From the NCBI GenBank assembly GCA_005406025.1, contig BGZK01000094.1, positions 310,001 through 374,000 on the forward strand: a stretch of DNA of 64,000 nucleotides, read 5' to 3'. Below, piece by piece: positions 48,424-60,589 of this stretch. Below the pieces are notes generated by a model. The model was not told where the DNA came from. It saw nothing but the letters and a program-made list of their open reading frames with translations, and searched no databases. The translations under genes and the position numbers were made by a program. Each line of letters starts with the position of its first letter. Within the stretch, counting starts at the first letter, position 1. This stretch comes from Eumeta japonica (Eukaryota > Arthropoda > Insecta > Lepidoptera > Psychidae).

Positions 48424-50346
48424 TTAGTACATATGTATTCATATGTAATTTTTTCTCGTGTTTCGTCTATTAAAAGTAAATAACATATCTCAGGGAAAAA
48501 GGCAGTAATATTATAACATTCAATTTTAAATTATTTTGGACTTTTTGTTGTACTATTACGACTTCCTTAACTTCTTAATTTTATTAATTCTTCCACTTAA
48601 ATTTAAGCAACTGATGAGTGCTTTTTTTGGCATAGTTCAATAGTTACTTTTTGAATTTTCATAAAATACACAGTTTTAAAATATAGCTCAATAATTCAAC
48701 ATTAAAGATTTTTTTAATTATAATTTAAATTTAATCAAATTCACAGTGTCTCTTTCTTGCAATTAATTATCAACTAATATCTGTAGCTATTAAACTATGC
48801 CAAATAAACCCTTATCAGTTGTTTAAATTTAATGAAAAAACAACGGGACTTATGACATTAATTGCTGAGAAAGTCGTAATAAAACGACGAAACCTCCAAC
48901 AGAATTAAATATTAGATTTTAAGTTTTAGTGCTACCGTCTTTTCTTCTGAAATAAATAAATTGCAGTTAATAAAAATATTTATAATGTTTGTCAAAGTCA
49001 ATATAATTCATTTTGAATTAATATTTATCAAATTATTAATAATAAATCTTAATAAGAATGTGTGGTTGCTTTGACGAGCACGTGAGCGCAATGATAAATC
49101 GTTAAACAATATTAATACAATCTCCTTCCAACTGCCGCATTATATGAACTTCACATCATTTCGTCGAATCATCGATTCAGGAAAGGCTTTTTATTCAAGC
49201 GTACCGTCTGCATTACAATCGTATCTTCTGCATTCGTAACTTGAACAAATACTGTGCGGATAAGTACCCACCTCACTATTACTTATTGTTTTAGAAAATT
49301 ATGTTTATTTAATTCTAATTGAATTGCAGTCATATTAATGTAAGACGTTGAATTGTTTATCTCGTTATTACTATTAATTTTAGAAACTCACGTCTATTTT
49401 ACAGAAGCTTAGGCAGAAATCAAGTCACCACGTCTTCTTTGACTTTGAACATTATTTTCAAACTTCGCTGTTCCTTCTCGGCCTTTACACCGTTTCTTTC
49501 GATTATTATTAAGTTTTATACAGAGGGAGCCTCTCTATGTTCTAGGAAAGAAATATGTTTTATATTTGTCACTATATATTTTTGTAATCACAATTCCAAA
49601 ATAATCTTGTAATTATAAGAAACAAAACAATAATACGAAATTAAGAAATCAAACGAAGAAATGAAATAATGTTATTACGCGTATTTCATTCACTGATCTC
49701 ATTTCCATTAATCCATAGTGAAACCTAACTAAGGGAGAAACTATTCTTTCATAATATTTTAATATCTACAAAGTTATCAATATGTAATTCTGTCAGAAAA
49801 CAATAATACCTTCCGTAAGTAATAATTTTGAAAAATTTCCTGAACTAAATGGTTCCGAAATTTATATGAGAAATATTGTTTCCCCCAATTCCAAATATTT
49901 TTCAAAAATTATGAAGACACAAAAAATACCGCCACAAAGAAACAACGGTTCTAGTCAACAATAACAACCATTAAAGAGTCCCTGACAAAAGTAAAAAATA
50001 CAAACATCTAATAGGACAAAGGCCCATTCAACCCTTTCGTCAAAATAGGTCCGTTTAAGTTATTGCCCATAAATTGACTAGTAGGTGTACTTCCTTATTG
50101 CACCATAAATTGTACAAGTGCCATCCGTTATTGCAAGTTGAGAAGCACCTACATTTCTTAAAATGAATTTGATATTGACATTTGAATTTTAAATTAAAAG
50201 TACACGCGTCATTATTTTTTATTTCTATAAAACTACATCTCATTATAAATTTTACATAATTCTTAAGAAAGAAAGCTACTATATAATTGTAATTGTAAAA
50301 AACACATAAATTAAATGTTTTTCAGAATCTTGCATTACAACAGTTA
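48424..50346. other. AT-rich intergenic DNA, nothing identified
   Basis: No gene, mobile element or array recognised. Confidence 0.6.
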
Positions 50347-50387
50347 ACACACTTGCCTCGTTACGTAACGTAACGAGGCAAGTGTGT
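50347..50387. repeat. Perfect 19-bp inverted repeat with 3-nt loop
   Basis: The arms 50347-50365 (ACACACTTGCCTCGTTACG) and 50369-50387 are exact reverse complements around TAA. TTAA lies just outside the structure on both sides (50344-50347 and 50390-50393). It is GC-richer than its surroundings, so it is not a by-product of AT bias. Confidence 0.93.
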
Positions 50388-50814
50388 ACTTAAAATTTTT
50401 CATGTTAATGAAATAAAATTTGTAAGATACCTTTTTTTACCGAATTAAAATAGTTCTGAAGCATTTAAATAAAAAAATACAATTGAATGTGTTTAAGTAC
50501 TTAATCAATTTATATGTTTGTAGTTAAAGGTATTATTTTGAATAATGTAATAAAATATAATCTATAGAAATATTACAAATATGAAAATGAGTTTTTTTAT
50601 TAAGTCTCTTTTAAATTTATAAATGGCAACCGAAGTGAAATTTAGTAGGGATAGAATAGATATATAGTTTATGTACATACAAGACATATTGATATATATA
50701 TATAATTTGGTTATTCTTAACCATTGTTGTCTCCAAATTTAGCCGTATAAACATTAATAAATTCCTTCATCTTTTGTATCGATACGACTTCTAATTTATA
50801 CTTAATTACTGTTT

Positions 50815-51070
50815 TCATTTTTAATAGTGCTTTCGGGTGCGAAACCCATCTTTGTTTCTAGAACTGGTTTGGGATCTGAACCAAGCATGACTGGAATTTT
50901 CGACTTACAACGAAAAGACGAAACGTGATTATAACTGTAAGCGAGATCCAACATTGGAACAGAAGGCGGGACCGGGATGGAAACCGAGAGTATACATAAT
51001 ACCGGACCTAAAACTGAATCCGAAACCGGAAAAGGAATCAATATCGTAACCAGAAATCCGGTTTGGGATT
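50815..51070. repeat. Degenerate GGAACC/GGAATC-type minisatellite
   Basis: Blocks such as GGGACCGGGATGGAAACC, GAATCCGAAACCGGAAAAGG and AACCAGAAATCCGG recur with six-base spacing. The - frame 50802-51041 rich in Pro, Val and Ser is a by-product. It is related to 26884-27090. Confidence 0.6.
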
Positions 51071-52329
51071 CACAGAAGATTGAAAAAAGCTGTATAATGC
51101 AATAGACATAAAATTAAATATTTACATCCACGTTGGCGAAACCGTAGGTACAACTATATAGTCATCAAAACAAATTGGAAAAACATACGAGGTGACAATT
51201 GTGCGTAGGCCGGTTCGGTTAGGTATTAAAAGAGGCCATAATTCACGAACTAAACATAACGATGGCATGACATCCAAAAAAACTTCCGAGCAATATATAA
51301 AAAAGGATCACATTTTTATGAGTATTAACTACGAAAATGAAATGAAAGTTTCATAGCGTGCGCATATTTTAGGAGCTGTCAGAGCAACATGACGCAGTTT
51401 GTGAACCGCCCTCGTTTCACGTTCTAAACAAGTTTGTTTCAGCTCAAATGTAAGGGGAAATGCCTACTTCCTGTGCTTTGTTATTATGATTTCTAGTTAA
51501 TCATAAATTATATTTACGCTCAGGTGTACGAATTAATGCTTGCAATAATCGTAAATTGTGACTGTTAATGTGCATAGCTACTCAGTTTTAACCGTTTTGA
51601 TTTTACTCCAACGATTGTTATAAGAATTTTATTGTAGCTTTTAATCGTAAAATATACTTTATACTAATAAAATATACTAAAACTTACTCTTTTATAAAAA
51701 TAATATATTCAAATTATTATATGTGTAGAAAGTTTTGTTTTTTTTTTTTACAAATAATTACGTTATTTTTTTCTAATGTAGAATAACAAGTAAGTACAGA
51801 GACACTACCTGTACAAGCTAGTGACGTAAAAGTGCTAAAAAATAAATCACAAAATTTTCTATAAAAAATTTTTTTACAGTGAAATTATTTATTCTTATTA
51901 AATAAATTTCCATTCGTTAAATTTCTCATATTAAACAAATAATGATGGAATATGAAGTCAAAATGCTCAAAAGGTAAACCTGCGCTGGCACTATTCAAAG
52001 AGAAATGTAGGAATAGGAAAAATAAATATTAGAAAAAAAATATTAAAAGCATTCTAAATACTTAAGAAATTGTCAGAGTGAAATTGCGGTTTTATTTTGT
52101 TTATCGATTATATATTAAGTTATATTCTTATTATTAAGGTTTAATTACGATCAAATTTTAAACAATCACATGAAATATACGAAAACAAACTAAGTCATCG
52201 TTTCTCTGAGGTCGCAACGTAAACCTACATGGAAAAAAAAACTGAAACACTTCTCACAATTACATTAGTAATTTTCTTACGTAAACAACTATCAGATGGA
52301 GGTTATAGTGAAAAGTTATCTTATTAAAG
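51071..52329. other. AT-rich intergenic DNA, nothing identified
   Basis: A more balanced stretch at 51120-51450 has no recognisable content. Confidence 0.6.
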
Positions 52330-52520
52330 ATACGAGCAGCGGCATCGCCAGTTGCGGTGACGACTACATAGTTAATTAAGGGAGGCCCCTGTCGCGACGC
52401 GGCCTCAAAGTGTGTAGTGTTCCGCGGCACCGCGCGCCTCGCACGCGGTTGTGTAATATGAGCAAAAATTTAAGCATGGCCATGTCGATGCAATTCAATT
52501 AACTGCGGGTAATGTTTAAT
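52330..52520. promoter_or_regulatory. CpG-rich block, candidate regulatory element
   Basis: CTGTCGCGACGCGGCC and GCGGCACCGCGCGCCTCGCA lie in an otherwise AT-rich region. Downstream is CATGGCCATG (a palindrome holding two Pho GCCAT cores). No coding content seen. Confidence 0.35.
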
Positions 52521-52631
52521 ACAAATTAATGCATTAAAATAAGATTATATTGGTATTATTTGTTGTTGTGAAAATGAAATGGTCATAAATTTGATATTAT
52601 CGACGTAATACTTAGTTGTGTATTGTATATA

Positions 52632-52866
52632 TGTAGGGTATGGCAGAAGAGAAATGAAACTTGAATCGAAGCATTGGAGATGCGTTCTTTGCGTAATATG
52701 TGTGGAGTGTCATTGAAAGATGAATGTAGAAACAGTTATGTCAGAGAGCGGTGTGGTTTGAAGAAAAATGTCTGACTAGAGTAGAAAAAGGTATACAGCA
52801 GTGGTTTGGCTTTCTGGAAAGGACGAATAAAAGTAGACTGACAAAACAAATCTAAAGAGCAAATGT
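52632..52866 (+). mobile_element. Non-LTR retrotransposon, decayed reverse-transcriptase C-terminus
   Basis: Translating from 52632 gives WQKRNET, a stop, then IEALEMRSLRNMCGVSLKDE and RNSYVRERCGLKKNV. A frameshift near 52770 follows, then TRVEKGIQQWFGFLERTNKS and RLTKQI, a stop and RANV. The order of motifs (EMR.LR..CGVS..D, RERCGL, VTRVE.G..RWFGH.ER, RLTK.IY.A) is that of the region after the reverse-transcriptase domain in insect LINE-type elements. Two stops and at least one frameshift show it is inactive. I see no upstream palm domain, so the copy is truncated or eroded on its 5' side. Confidence 0.88.
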
Positions 52867-54518
52867 ATGAAAGTATGTTCGTTTGGATGTCTGTCCTTCG
52901 ATCACACTTGAGCGATTGAAGAGACTGTTATCAAATTTTATTATAGAAGCTATTAAATTATACTCTTAAATTAGAATATACGACACTTTCATACATTGAT
53001 ATTTATTTAAGTATTAGCAAAAGATGAAGAAATTCGTTCTGTGCTCACGCATGAAAAAGCACGGACCAATTTAAAACATAAAAGAGTACAATTACAGGTA
53101 AATTTTAATTTGCACTTACCGAAATTATTGAATATAATTAGTTATTGATATATTTATTTGAATATAGTTGTCGATGTATTTATGTCTATATGTAGATATA
53201 CATTTTTCTATTTATACTTTTATACTGTAAATGTTATATCAGCACATTGTGACACTTGTTTCAATAAAATCAATAATTTGCTTAAATGATAAACATTTTA
53301 ACTTTATTACTACCTAATTAGACTTTTTATGACATAGGTACACACGACTCTACCCAATACTATAAATAGAACGTGCGCACTTAATCACGAGAAAAGAGCT
53401 AAGAAAAAGTACTCATGTATCATGACCCAGTCGGTCAATTTTGTTTCTCAACAAGCGATACTGATATAAAGTCACAGCAGAAGTCATATGATCCTTATTT
53501 GGCATTACGGTCATATAAAACGAAATTCCACTTCTGTTTCAGAATAACATTTTGTTTGTTGATAGTATTATACAGCTTCAAAGCAAAGCAGTGAAAGCAC
53601 CTATCATGCGTCAAATTCGAGATCACATACTCGTTAAAATGTCAAAAAAAAATTTACAATTAGACAAATGCTGCTCCGCTAGGTGTAGGTCTGATATAAT
53701 TTTGATATTGTCTTTTCCATATCTGTAATGCCAAAATGTGTTTGCGTTATATAGCTTTCAGTTTACTCAAGTTGAGATCAACATCGCTGGTTAACAAATG
53801 TAATTGATGTGCTGGTCTCGATGGAACTTAGTCTTAAAATTGTCCTGTTCGGAGTAAACGTCGCCCATTAGGCCATGGATACCATCAAGGTATACTGAAA
53901 TAAATACAAACATTTTCGTAGCAGATCGAGTATAAAACATGAGATTTAAATTAAAACTTAAATAAACCCGCATATAGATTAACCCATAATTAGAATTTGC
54001 CACGAGAATAAGTAGGCGTTCATGGCAAATTTTGAAATATGAAAATGTCATTTTTTAGAAGCCGAGCGCTGCAAAGAAATTGGACGGGCTCCATCAGCGA
54101 TAAAAGTAAAGCAATTTAATAAAACCAACTTTCTCGTCGTCCATGCCGACATCGCCGACACTTAATTACCGCAGGCATAATTGAAAGTTTGCCTAAAGCT
54201 TATCGTGTCTGTGACTCTGTGACGCGTTTCCATTCTAGATGCGATACGGTTTTTGTGTTTATAATGCGGCAGCGAATTCAACTACCAAAAGTAACCTTCA
54301 TAAAGGGATTTAATAATTACTATAATCTGTTTTATTAACCGCTTTAATTTATTAATACGGCTAAACGATTATAAGCGTTTAGTACTTTATATCAATTCAT
54401 TATTAGATAAACCTGTGTTGTTGTCATTGCAATATTTTTTACGAAATTATGTATTAGATTTATGACAAATGGCTTTTGATGTAAAACATTTATAGGCGCA
54501 GGGCAAACCGGTTGTTAG
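52867..54518. other. AT-rich intergenic DNA, nothing identified
   Basis: No gene. GC content rises at 54060-54250 without a recognisable feature. Confidence 0.55.
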
Positions 54519-54660
54519 CGTGGCGACGCTTGCCGTGGCGACGGGTCGCCACGCTATATAGGGTATATATACAGTCTATTTATAGTAGAGTGCACTATAT
54601 GACGACGGGTCGCCATGCTATACTATAGATATTTACAGTCCACAGGTAGTAGTGTGTACG
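54519..54660. repeat. 64-bp tandem duplication with a GC palindrome
   Basis: CGACGGGTCGCCACGCTATA at 54539 recurs 64 bp later (from 54603) with few changes. Each unit continues into a TATA-rich, TACAGTC-containing part. At 54534-54553, CGTGGCGAC and GTCGCCACG form a perfect 9-bp stem around GG. A third partial copy GCGTGGCGACGC lies at 54519-54530. Confidence 0.85.
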
Positions 54661-55739
54661 GCGCCTCCCTTCGCACTCCGTTCGATGGTGCTGTTTACTA
54701 CGGTATTTGAAGTCACAGATGAAATGAATTAAGTTGTGGCAACTTTAAATTAATATTGAATTTTTGTATTTAATGAAAATAAATGTGTGTTAAGTAAATA
54801 GTCATCATTTTCTGTAAAAAAATCGTCATATTTAATTTTTCCATTATGCTGTATTTAGTTCCTGTCGTTATCTTGTCTTTAATGCATATTATTTGTAAAA
54901 ACTCGATGTTTCAAATCTGCCAGGCGTCCCGTGACGGCACACATTTTTTTTTCATTAAAAAACATCCAATTTAGTAATTTTGTAAATATGAATTGCGTTT
55001 ATTTTTCAAAATAAGCTCCATAAACTTTATTGACTTTGTACTGTCTTTCATTTTGAGCTTTTTGGGTTAATGTATTATAATTTATGCTATTTTAAATACG
55101 TTATCAATATTGCTAAAAATAACATATCATAGCATGAAATAATTCTATAATGAAAATATTACCTGAATTACACGACAAACAAAATAAAACTTTTACTTTT
55201 TCTTGATATTTTGTCGAGTATGTTGTATGTTTGACATTTATGCAAGCCATTTGAAGTGTACCATTCGTAAGCCTAACCTAACCGGTCCCATTTTATCAGT
55301 CCGTATCTGAACATGCAACTAGGCAAAATGGTATGAGTTGAAGTCAATAAACCTAAGTCCGCTGAACGTTTATATTATTTTCGTCCTGCACCAAGTCCAA
55401 CCAATGGCTCAAGGGTCCAAGGTTTTTCTTGTACGTGATCTTATTCGGTTTTCTATTAAAACCTGTTTCTCAACTAACTCCCATTGTAAAGTTAAAAATA
55501 TTTACTGCAGGTCTAAAACAAAATCTTGCATATTCTATCTCGCTTTAAGGATGGTTTTTGGAGTGGATTAACTTATTATATGTGAAGCATTTTGCAAATC
55601 TTTTCTAGATTTGAATACCATAAATGTGTAATTATTATACTATCTTTCAAAAGTCTTGTTAATACTATACTACGAAACTATGGGTCTCAACTCTTTTAAT
55701 TAATCGTTTGTATTAATTACGCACAGTTCATGGATTTTT
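54661..55739. other. Intergenic DNA, nothing identified
   Basis: AT-rich. The frame 55338-55571 has no recognisable domain. Confidence 0.55.
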
Positions 55740-56523
55740 AATTTAATTCGTTGATAAAAAATTTGAAATACATGTGACCCTCAAAGTCATTTTTGTCCAT
55801 ATCTTTTGACACCTTCAAAAAATGTAGTTTTATGATCAATGTTCTTTTTTTAATTTTTTGAATTTTTAGAGTTCAAAAATTTGAGAAACAGTTGGCCCTG
55901 CAAGCCATCCCTAAACTTTTACGATTTCTGGGTTTAAAGCGTTCAAAAATATATATAGCAGCAAACTATTAAGCTTGAGACTTCAACAGATCGACTCTGA
56001 TACTTAATACACTCTGGTATTTGATGAATATACTTTTAAAATATTTTAAGCTTTTCAAGTACCAAAATCCAGATTTAAAATATTTAAAAAAATGATGTTT
56101 TTTAATTTTATTAGATTTGGAAATTTATCTGTGGAGTGGTTTAAAAAATATTTTGAACAACACTTTTTGATAATTTTTCTCCTACGATGTCTCTTGAAAA
56201 AAATAATTGATTTTAGTAATTCTCCGTTAATGGACATCGTTTCTTTTAAAAAGAAAAATCGACTTAATCTGGAAATTTATCGGTATAGTGGTTTTTTATA
56301 TTAAAAAAAGTTTTCAAAATATTTTTCTCCAACGACATCTTTTAAACAAATCAATTGATTGCGATTCAGTTTGCGACATTCAATGCAAATTTTCGGGAAC
56401 AACAGGCGTTTGATTTTATATTTCAAATTTGCTTCAAATTTTTCGGAAAACCTAAATTGAGTAATTTTTCGAAAGTCGCCAACTACATTTTGATCGATTA
56501 AACCAATCAACAGTTATACATAA

Positions 56524-56556
<33 letters not shown>

Positions 56557-56580
56557 TGAGAGAGAAAGACAAACAATCAT
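55740..56580 (+). repeat. Diverged dispersed repeat array with CA/GA tail, copy 2
   Basis: The stretch begins with a part containing GTGACCCTCAAAGTCATTTT and GAGAAACAGTTGGCCCTGCA. Two diverged units follow, each starting near TTTTTCTCCTACGATGTCTC or TTTTTCTCCAACGACATC (about 56175 and 56320). The same core occurs at 7592 and 7735. It ends in a CA then GA microsatellite (56524-56567), in the same place as the CA/CG tract of copy 1. Frames through it (56092-56304, 56301-56510) are not genes. Confidence 0.55.
56524..56567. repeat. (CA)n(GA)n compound microsatellite
   Basis: About nine CA units switch to about nine GA units, with two interruptions at the end. Confidence 0.97.
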
Positions 56581-57249
56581 CATTCGGAAATTGATATAAA
56601 TAGGTTCTCAGGTCAAAAGCAATCAACAAGAAATGATGAATACTCGGACTTCGAATATCGGACTAAAACAACAACTTCCTAATAATTTCACAACAAACGG
56701 ACAAAAAAATATTTTCCAAAATCTTTTCATTGATTTTAGAAAATATTTTATTATATTTTCGCATTCGAACATACGCGATTGAATTTGTTCTGATGTAATT
56801 TCAGTCAGTAGGTAACACAGAACACTTCGCTGTGTACTCTTTAACGAAGCTATTGCAATTACGACTGTGCCATTGGCAGAATGTATAGCGATCCTATATT
56901 AGAAACAGTATACTTGAAAGAAAAGAAAATAAGTAAAAAATGTAGTGATTTTTAGAAGAAAACATCAATACACGATTTTCATCATTAAAGACGTCATATA
57001 CGATATCAGAAACTAATTTTTAACTTATTAACAAAATATAAAATTTTAGTAACTTACATTACGAAAAATGTTTTTTTAATTTAGTTTATAATCTGCTTGG
57101 TCTTCTATAATTTTTATTAAACGTGAACTTTTTGTCGATTTAGCATTATTTATTCTGAAGAACACTCCTTTTGAATACCCTTTTAAAATTTCATAATTTT
57201 CAAACGTTACACGTGACTTTAACGTGTCGTGTTGTAAAATGGGCACTGC

Positions 57250-57520
57250 TCCTTATTCCACTTAGATGGCTCGTAGAAAGTTCTCGTCGGCTCTAATTTC
57301 AGGCTGAAACTGGCGACTGTCTGTTAATTGTTGATTTAAACGACGCCATTTGCATCGGATTGTTCTAGGGCGGCTGATTAGCATAGATTGCACGCCCGGC
57401 CAGCGCTCACTCTTCAAAGTTTTCCAATTTCCAACCGGGTTCACGGTGTGCGGAGTTTCTTAACGTGACTCGGAATGTAATTAACGAATTTCGCCGATAC
57501 ATTTGCATCTGTATGTAGTT
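57250..57520. promoter_or_regulatory. Balanced-composition block with two octamer sites
   Basis: This block is GC-richer than its flanks and carries the POU-type octamer ATTTGCAT at 57348-57355 and 57501-57508, plus GATGGC near 57265. The - frame 57262-57444 has no domain. Octamers are common in AT-rich DNA, so the regulatory call is weak. Confidence 0.3.
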
Positions 57521-58460
57521 GTGGGGACAATGAGTTATATGATGAGAATTTAAGATTGGGGTATCTGCATAAATTGTATTTTGTTGTAAACCAACGCCGT
57601 CTAGTAAATCAGTAAATTATAAACCCTCACAATACCAAACCAGATGAATGGTCTTCATATCAGATTTGCAAAATGTGGACTTATTGACAAGGTTGTACCC
57701 AGTACCTCCTATATACGCACTACATATACCTAATGTTAAACTATCTAAATCTAAGCTAACCTACCTGTATCCAGGTACCGGGCGTATCGAGGGAGGCACC
57801 TGCCCTCCCCTGCCCCCTCAGGTACGCCCTGATTTATTGATGTTTGGACCTCTAAGCTTCTGAATTCAATAGAAAATTTAATACAAGTATCAGCCAATTT
57901 AAAATATATGAAAACTTCTTTAAATTCATTCATTTTCATTTTCTTTATTAAAATAGTATATTTTTAAACTACAAATGCTTACACCAAAAATTACATTTTT
58001 CACCACCACGATCGGAGCTGTTTCTAAGAAAAGAGATTAAAATGAAATCAACCTATGGGGAAGATTGTAGTGGATAACTTGATATAAGAAGTATTTTTAA
58101 TGAAATTTTTAATAATTGTCACCATTATAGGATTAGGGCCAAGAAAAAATATTGTTGCGTATATACGGTTAAAATTGCAAAAACAAAACATTATTATAAG
58201 TATGTAGTGTTACCGTACAAAAGAGGCACCCATATTGATTATTTAATATTACCCCAAGTTCAACATGAAAATGCTTAATAAGGTCGACTCCGTCTTTACA
58301 AGGAAGACTATACAATATATGTGTTTCAATTCATTTTTCTAAATCGAAATTTTATTTTTGTACGGACGCTAGGTAACATTCATATTTCCAAATTTAATTT
58401 TAAATAGTATATAATTATTTGACGAATAATTTTTATTTATTTAGCAGTTAATATATTGAA
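57521..58460. other. Intergenic DNA, nothing identified
   Basis: A C-rich patch at 57770-57830 (GGGAGGCACCTGCCCTCCCC, self-complementary) is the only compositional feature. No gene. Confidence 0.55.
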
Positions 58461-58467
58461 TTCTGAC

Positions 58468-58477
58468 TAGATGGCGC
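58468..58477 (+). promoter_or_regulatory. CTCF-like motif
   Basis: TAGATGGCGC followed by GTGGGGCGC. The first ten bases are identical to the - strand site at 38744-38753. CTCF marks domain boundaries in the Drosophila bithorax complex. Function here is inferred from the core motif only. Confidence 0.3.
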
Positions 58478-60589
58478 GTGGGGCGCACTATCTCTCATCG
58501 TAATATATGCAAAAACAAATGACGCTATCTCGCATTTTTAGCAGGAGAGCGCCTTGCTTTCGATGGTATATCTCGCCTTCCTTTGTCTAAAATATTTTTT
58601 AAGCGTCGTCTTAAATAAAATATATGTTTTTTTTCTTTCACCAAGCATGTTCTGTTCGATTCAAAACAAGAAGGCATTTTTTAAAGATCATAAAATTAAG
58701 GCTACGCACCTTGTACATAGTGTGATTATGTCAAATTCGATGTCGAAACTAAATAATATGTTTAATTAGATATGTCAAAGATAACATTGATTAGAACTCT
58801 TTAAATAGTATACTACTATTTTAATACAATTCGCTTCATGATGACAACACCATCAAAAACAATATAAATCATAAAACTTGAAGCTGACTCGCTTTGACAA
58901 TGTCATGAATGTCGGTGATTGTGAATATTGTGCTGCTTGATTTCCAAAATTAATATACGGATGTGTAAAAATTAAAAATTGTAATAACAATATCATTATT
59001 ATGTAGATGAATAAATAATATTAAACTAGTCATCCTTAAATAATATAACTCTTATGGTTCATCTGCAAAGTTTTAATCACTGCCATGGATTTATGTAAGA
59101 CGTCTGAAAAGCATCTATATGAAAATTAAGATCTGCGTACGTTAAACACTGGATACCGTTTTAATAACTCACCCCCGCTCTTCCAATTTTTTCATTCGAA
59201 AAAAAGTGAACTTAAAACCAGCCATGGTTACAGTTACAGTCCTATCGTCCTTGAGTTCGTTGACTTCTCAGAATTTAGTTAGAAAAACAATCGCTCGTGG
59301 ACCGAGTACCAAATCAAATAGCAAAAGTTTCAATTGATTTCTTATAAATAATAAGAATGATGTTTTACTAATACGCAACGTTTGGTAGTGTATTTACTGA
59401 AATTATTCTTTTAATACTTTTAATTCAAATGTTAAAATCAATTGATTTCAAATAATAGATTATTTTAGATTGAAAATTTTAATAAATGAAAGACGTAACC
59501 GACGTATCTGATAAACTTATTCAATTGTTTTTTTCTTCTTTAGCCTATTTAAAAACCTTCCATATTCATTAGTATTATTTGATTTTTGTATGTGCCTATT
59601 ATTAATAACTTTAAAAACTTTTCACAATAAGTTTCTCTTAGTGTAGATCTACGTAACTTAACCTACATTTTATCGATTTTGATAAAACAAAAGCTCCATT
59701 GTAAAGTATATATATATGTAGGAAAGAGAGGCGCAGATGCTACTCGTAGTACAGCAAACCAAATAAATAAAAAGTGCTTGACTTGCCATCACTGCATCTA
59801 TACAACTTACATTATAATTTAATTACTTATAAAAATTATATATTTTTTGTATTCTAAATTGTTTCTTACGTTATTATGAGTACATAACAATTAAGTTATA
59901 ATGTATACGACATCAATTATAGAATTTCGCTTTGGTAGGCAATTTAACTATATATGAGACTACGTGCTTGATCTATCATAAAGGTGCATTTAAATTACTT
60001 AGTTTTGATTCTCAATCGATGCATTAGTGCAAGAAATTTGTGAATATTTTATTAAAATGGCCAAAAATAAGTGTATTAATGCTACCAATATTTTTTTAAC
60101 AATCTTTAGATTTTTGCTTAAAAGTTGCGTCGTTGTAACTGTCCTTAAAAGTGAATAAATGAATTCAAATTAAGACATTGTAGTCAAAAAAAAAGTATTT
60201 TCCATGATAACGTTTAGATTTTTGGTCTATCAATTTTTTAAATTTAATTGTTTTTTGAGCTCAAAAATTGCACCAAATACCGCAATAATTTTTGACTACG
60301 TATGTGAAAAATAATAATTAGGTAATTTGAACAATAGTCGTTCATGTATAATTTATTATTGTATTCATAGTATATTCTATTATTGTGGAAATAAATTACA
60401 TCACTCTCATTATTGTAATTAATTATTTCTTTATCTAACTACCTAGAACTAGGAAAATAAGTAAAGTTAATTTTACAACAAAACTTGTTTTAAATTTCCA
60501 CTACTTTTATGTATACAAAAATAAGTGAAATTCTCGTAAAGAGAAATTGGTTAAAAAATTCACTGCCAGCTTTCATATAATGACGGCGA
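58478..60589. other. AT-rich intergenic DNA, nothing identified
   Basis: No gene, recognisable mobile element or array. Confidence 0.6.

Noticed and set aside
47204..57508. Octamer ATTTGCAT sites as a POU-factor cluster
   Set aside because: The word and its complement occur at many other AT-rich places in the window (for example near 5795, 24635, 38720, 40578, 47708), so there is no visible enrichment.
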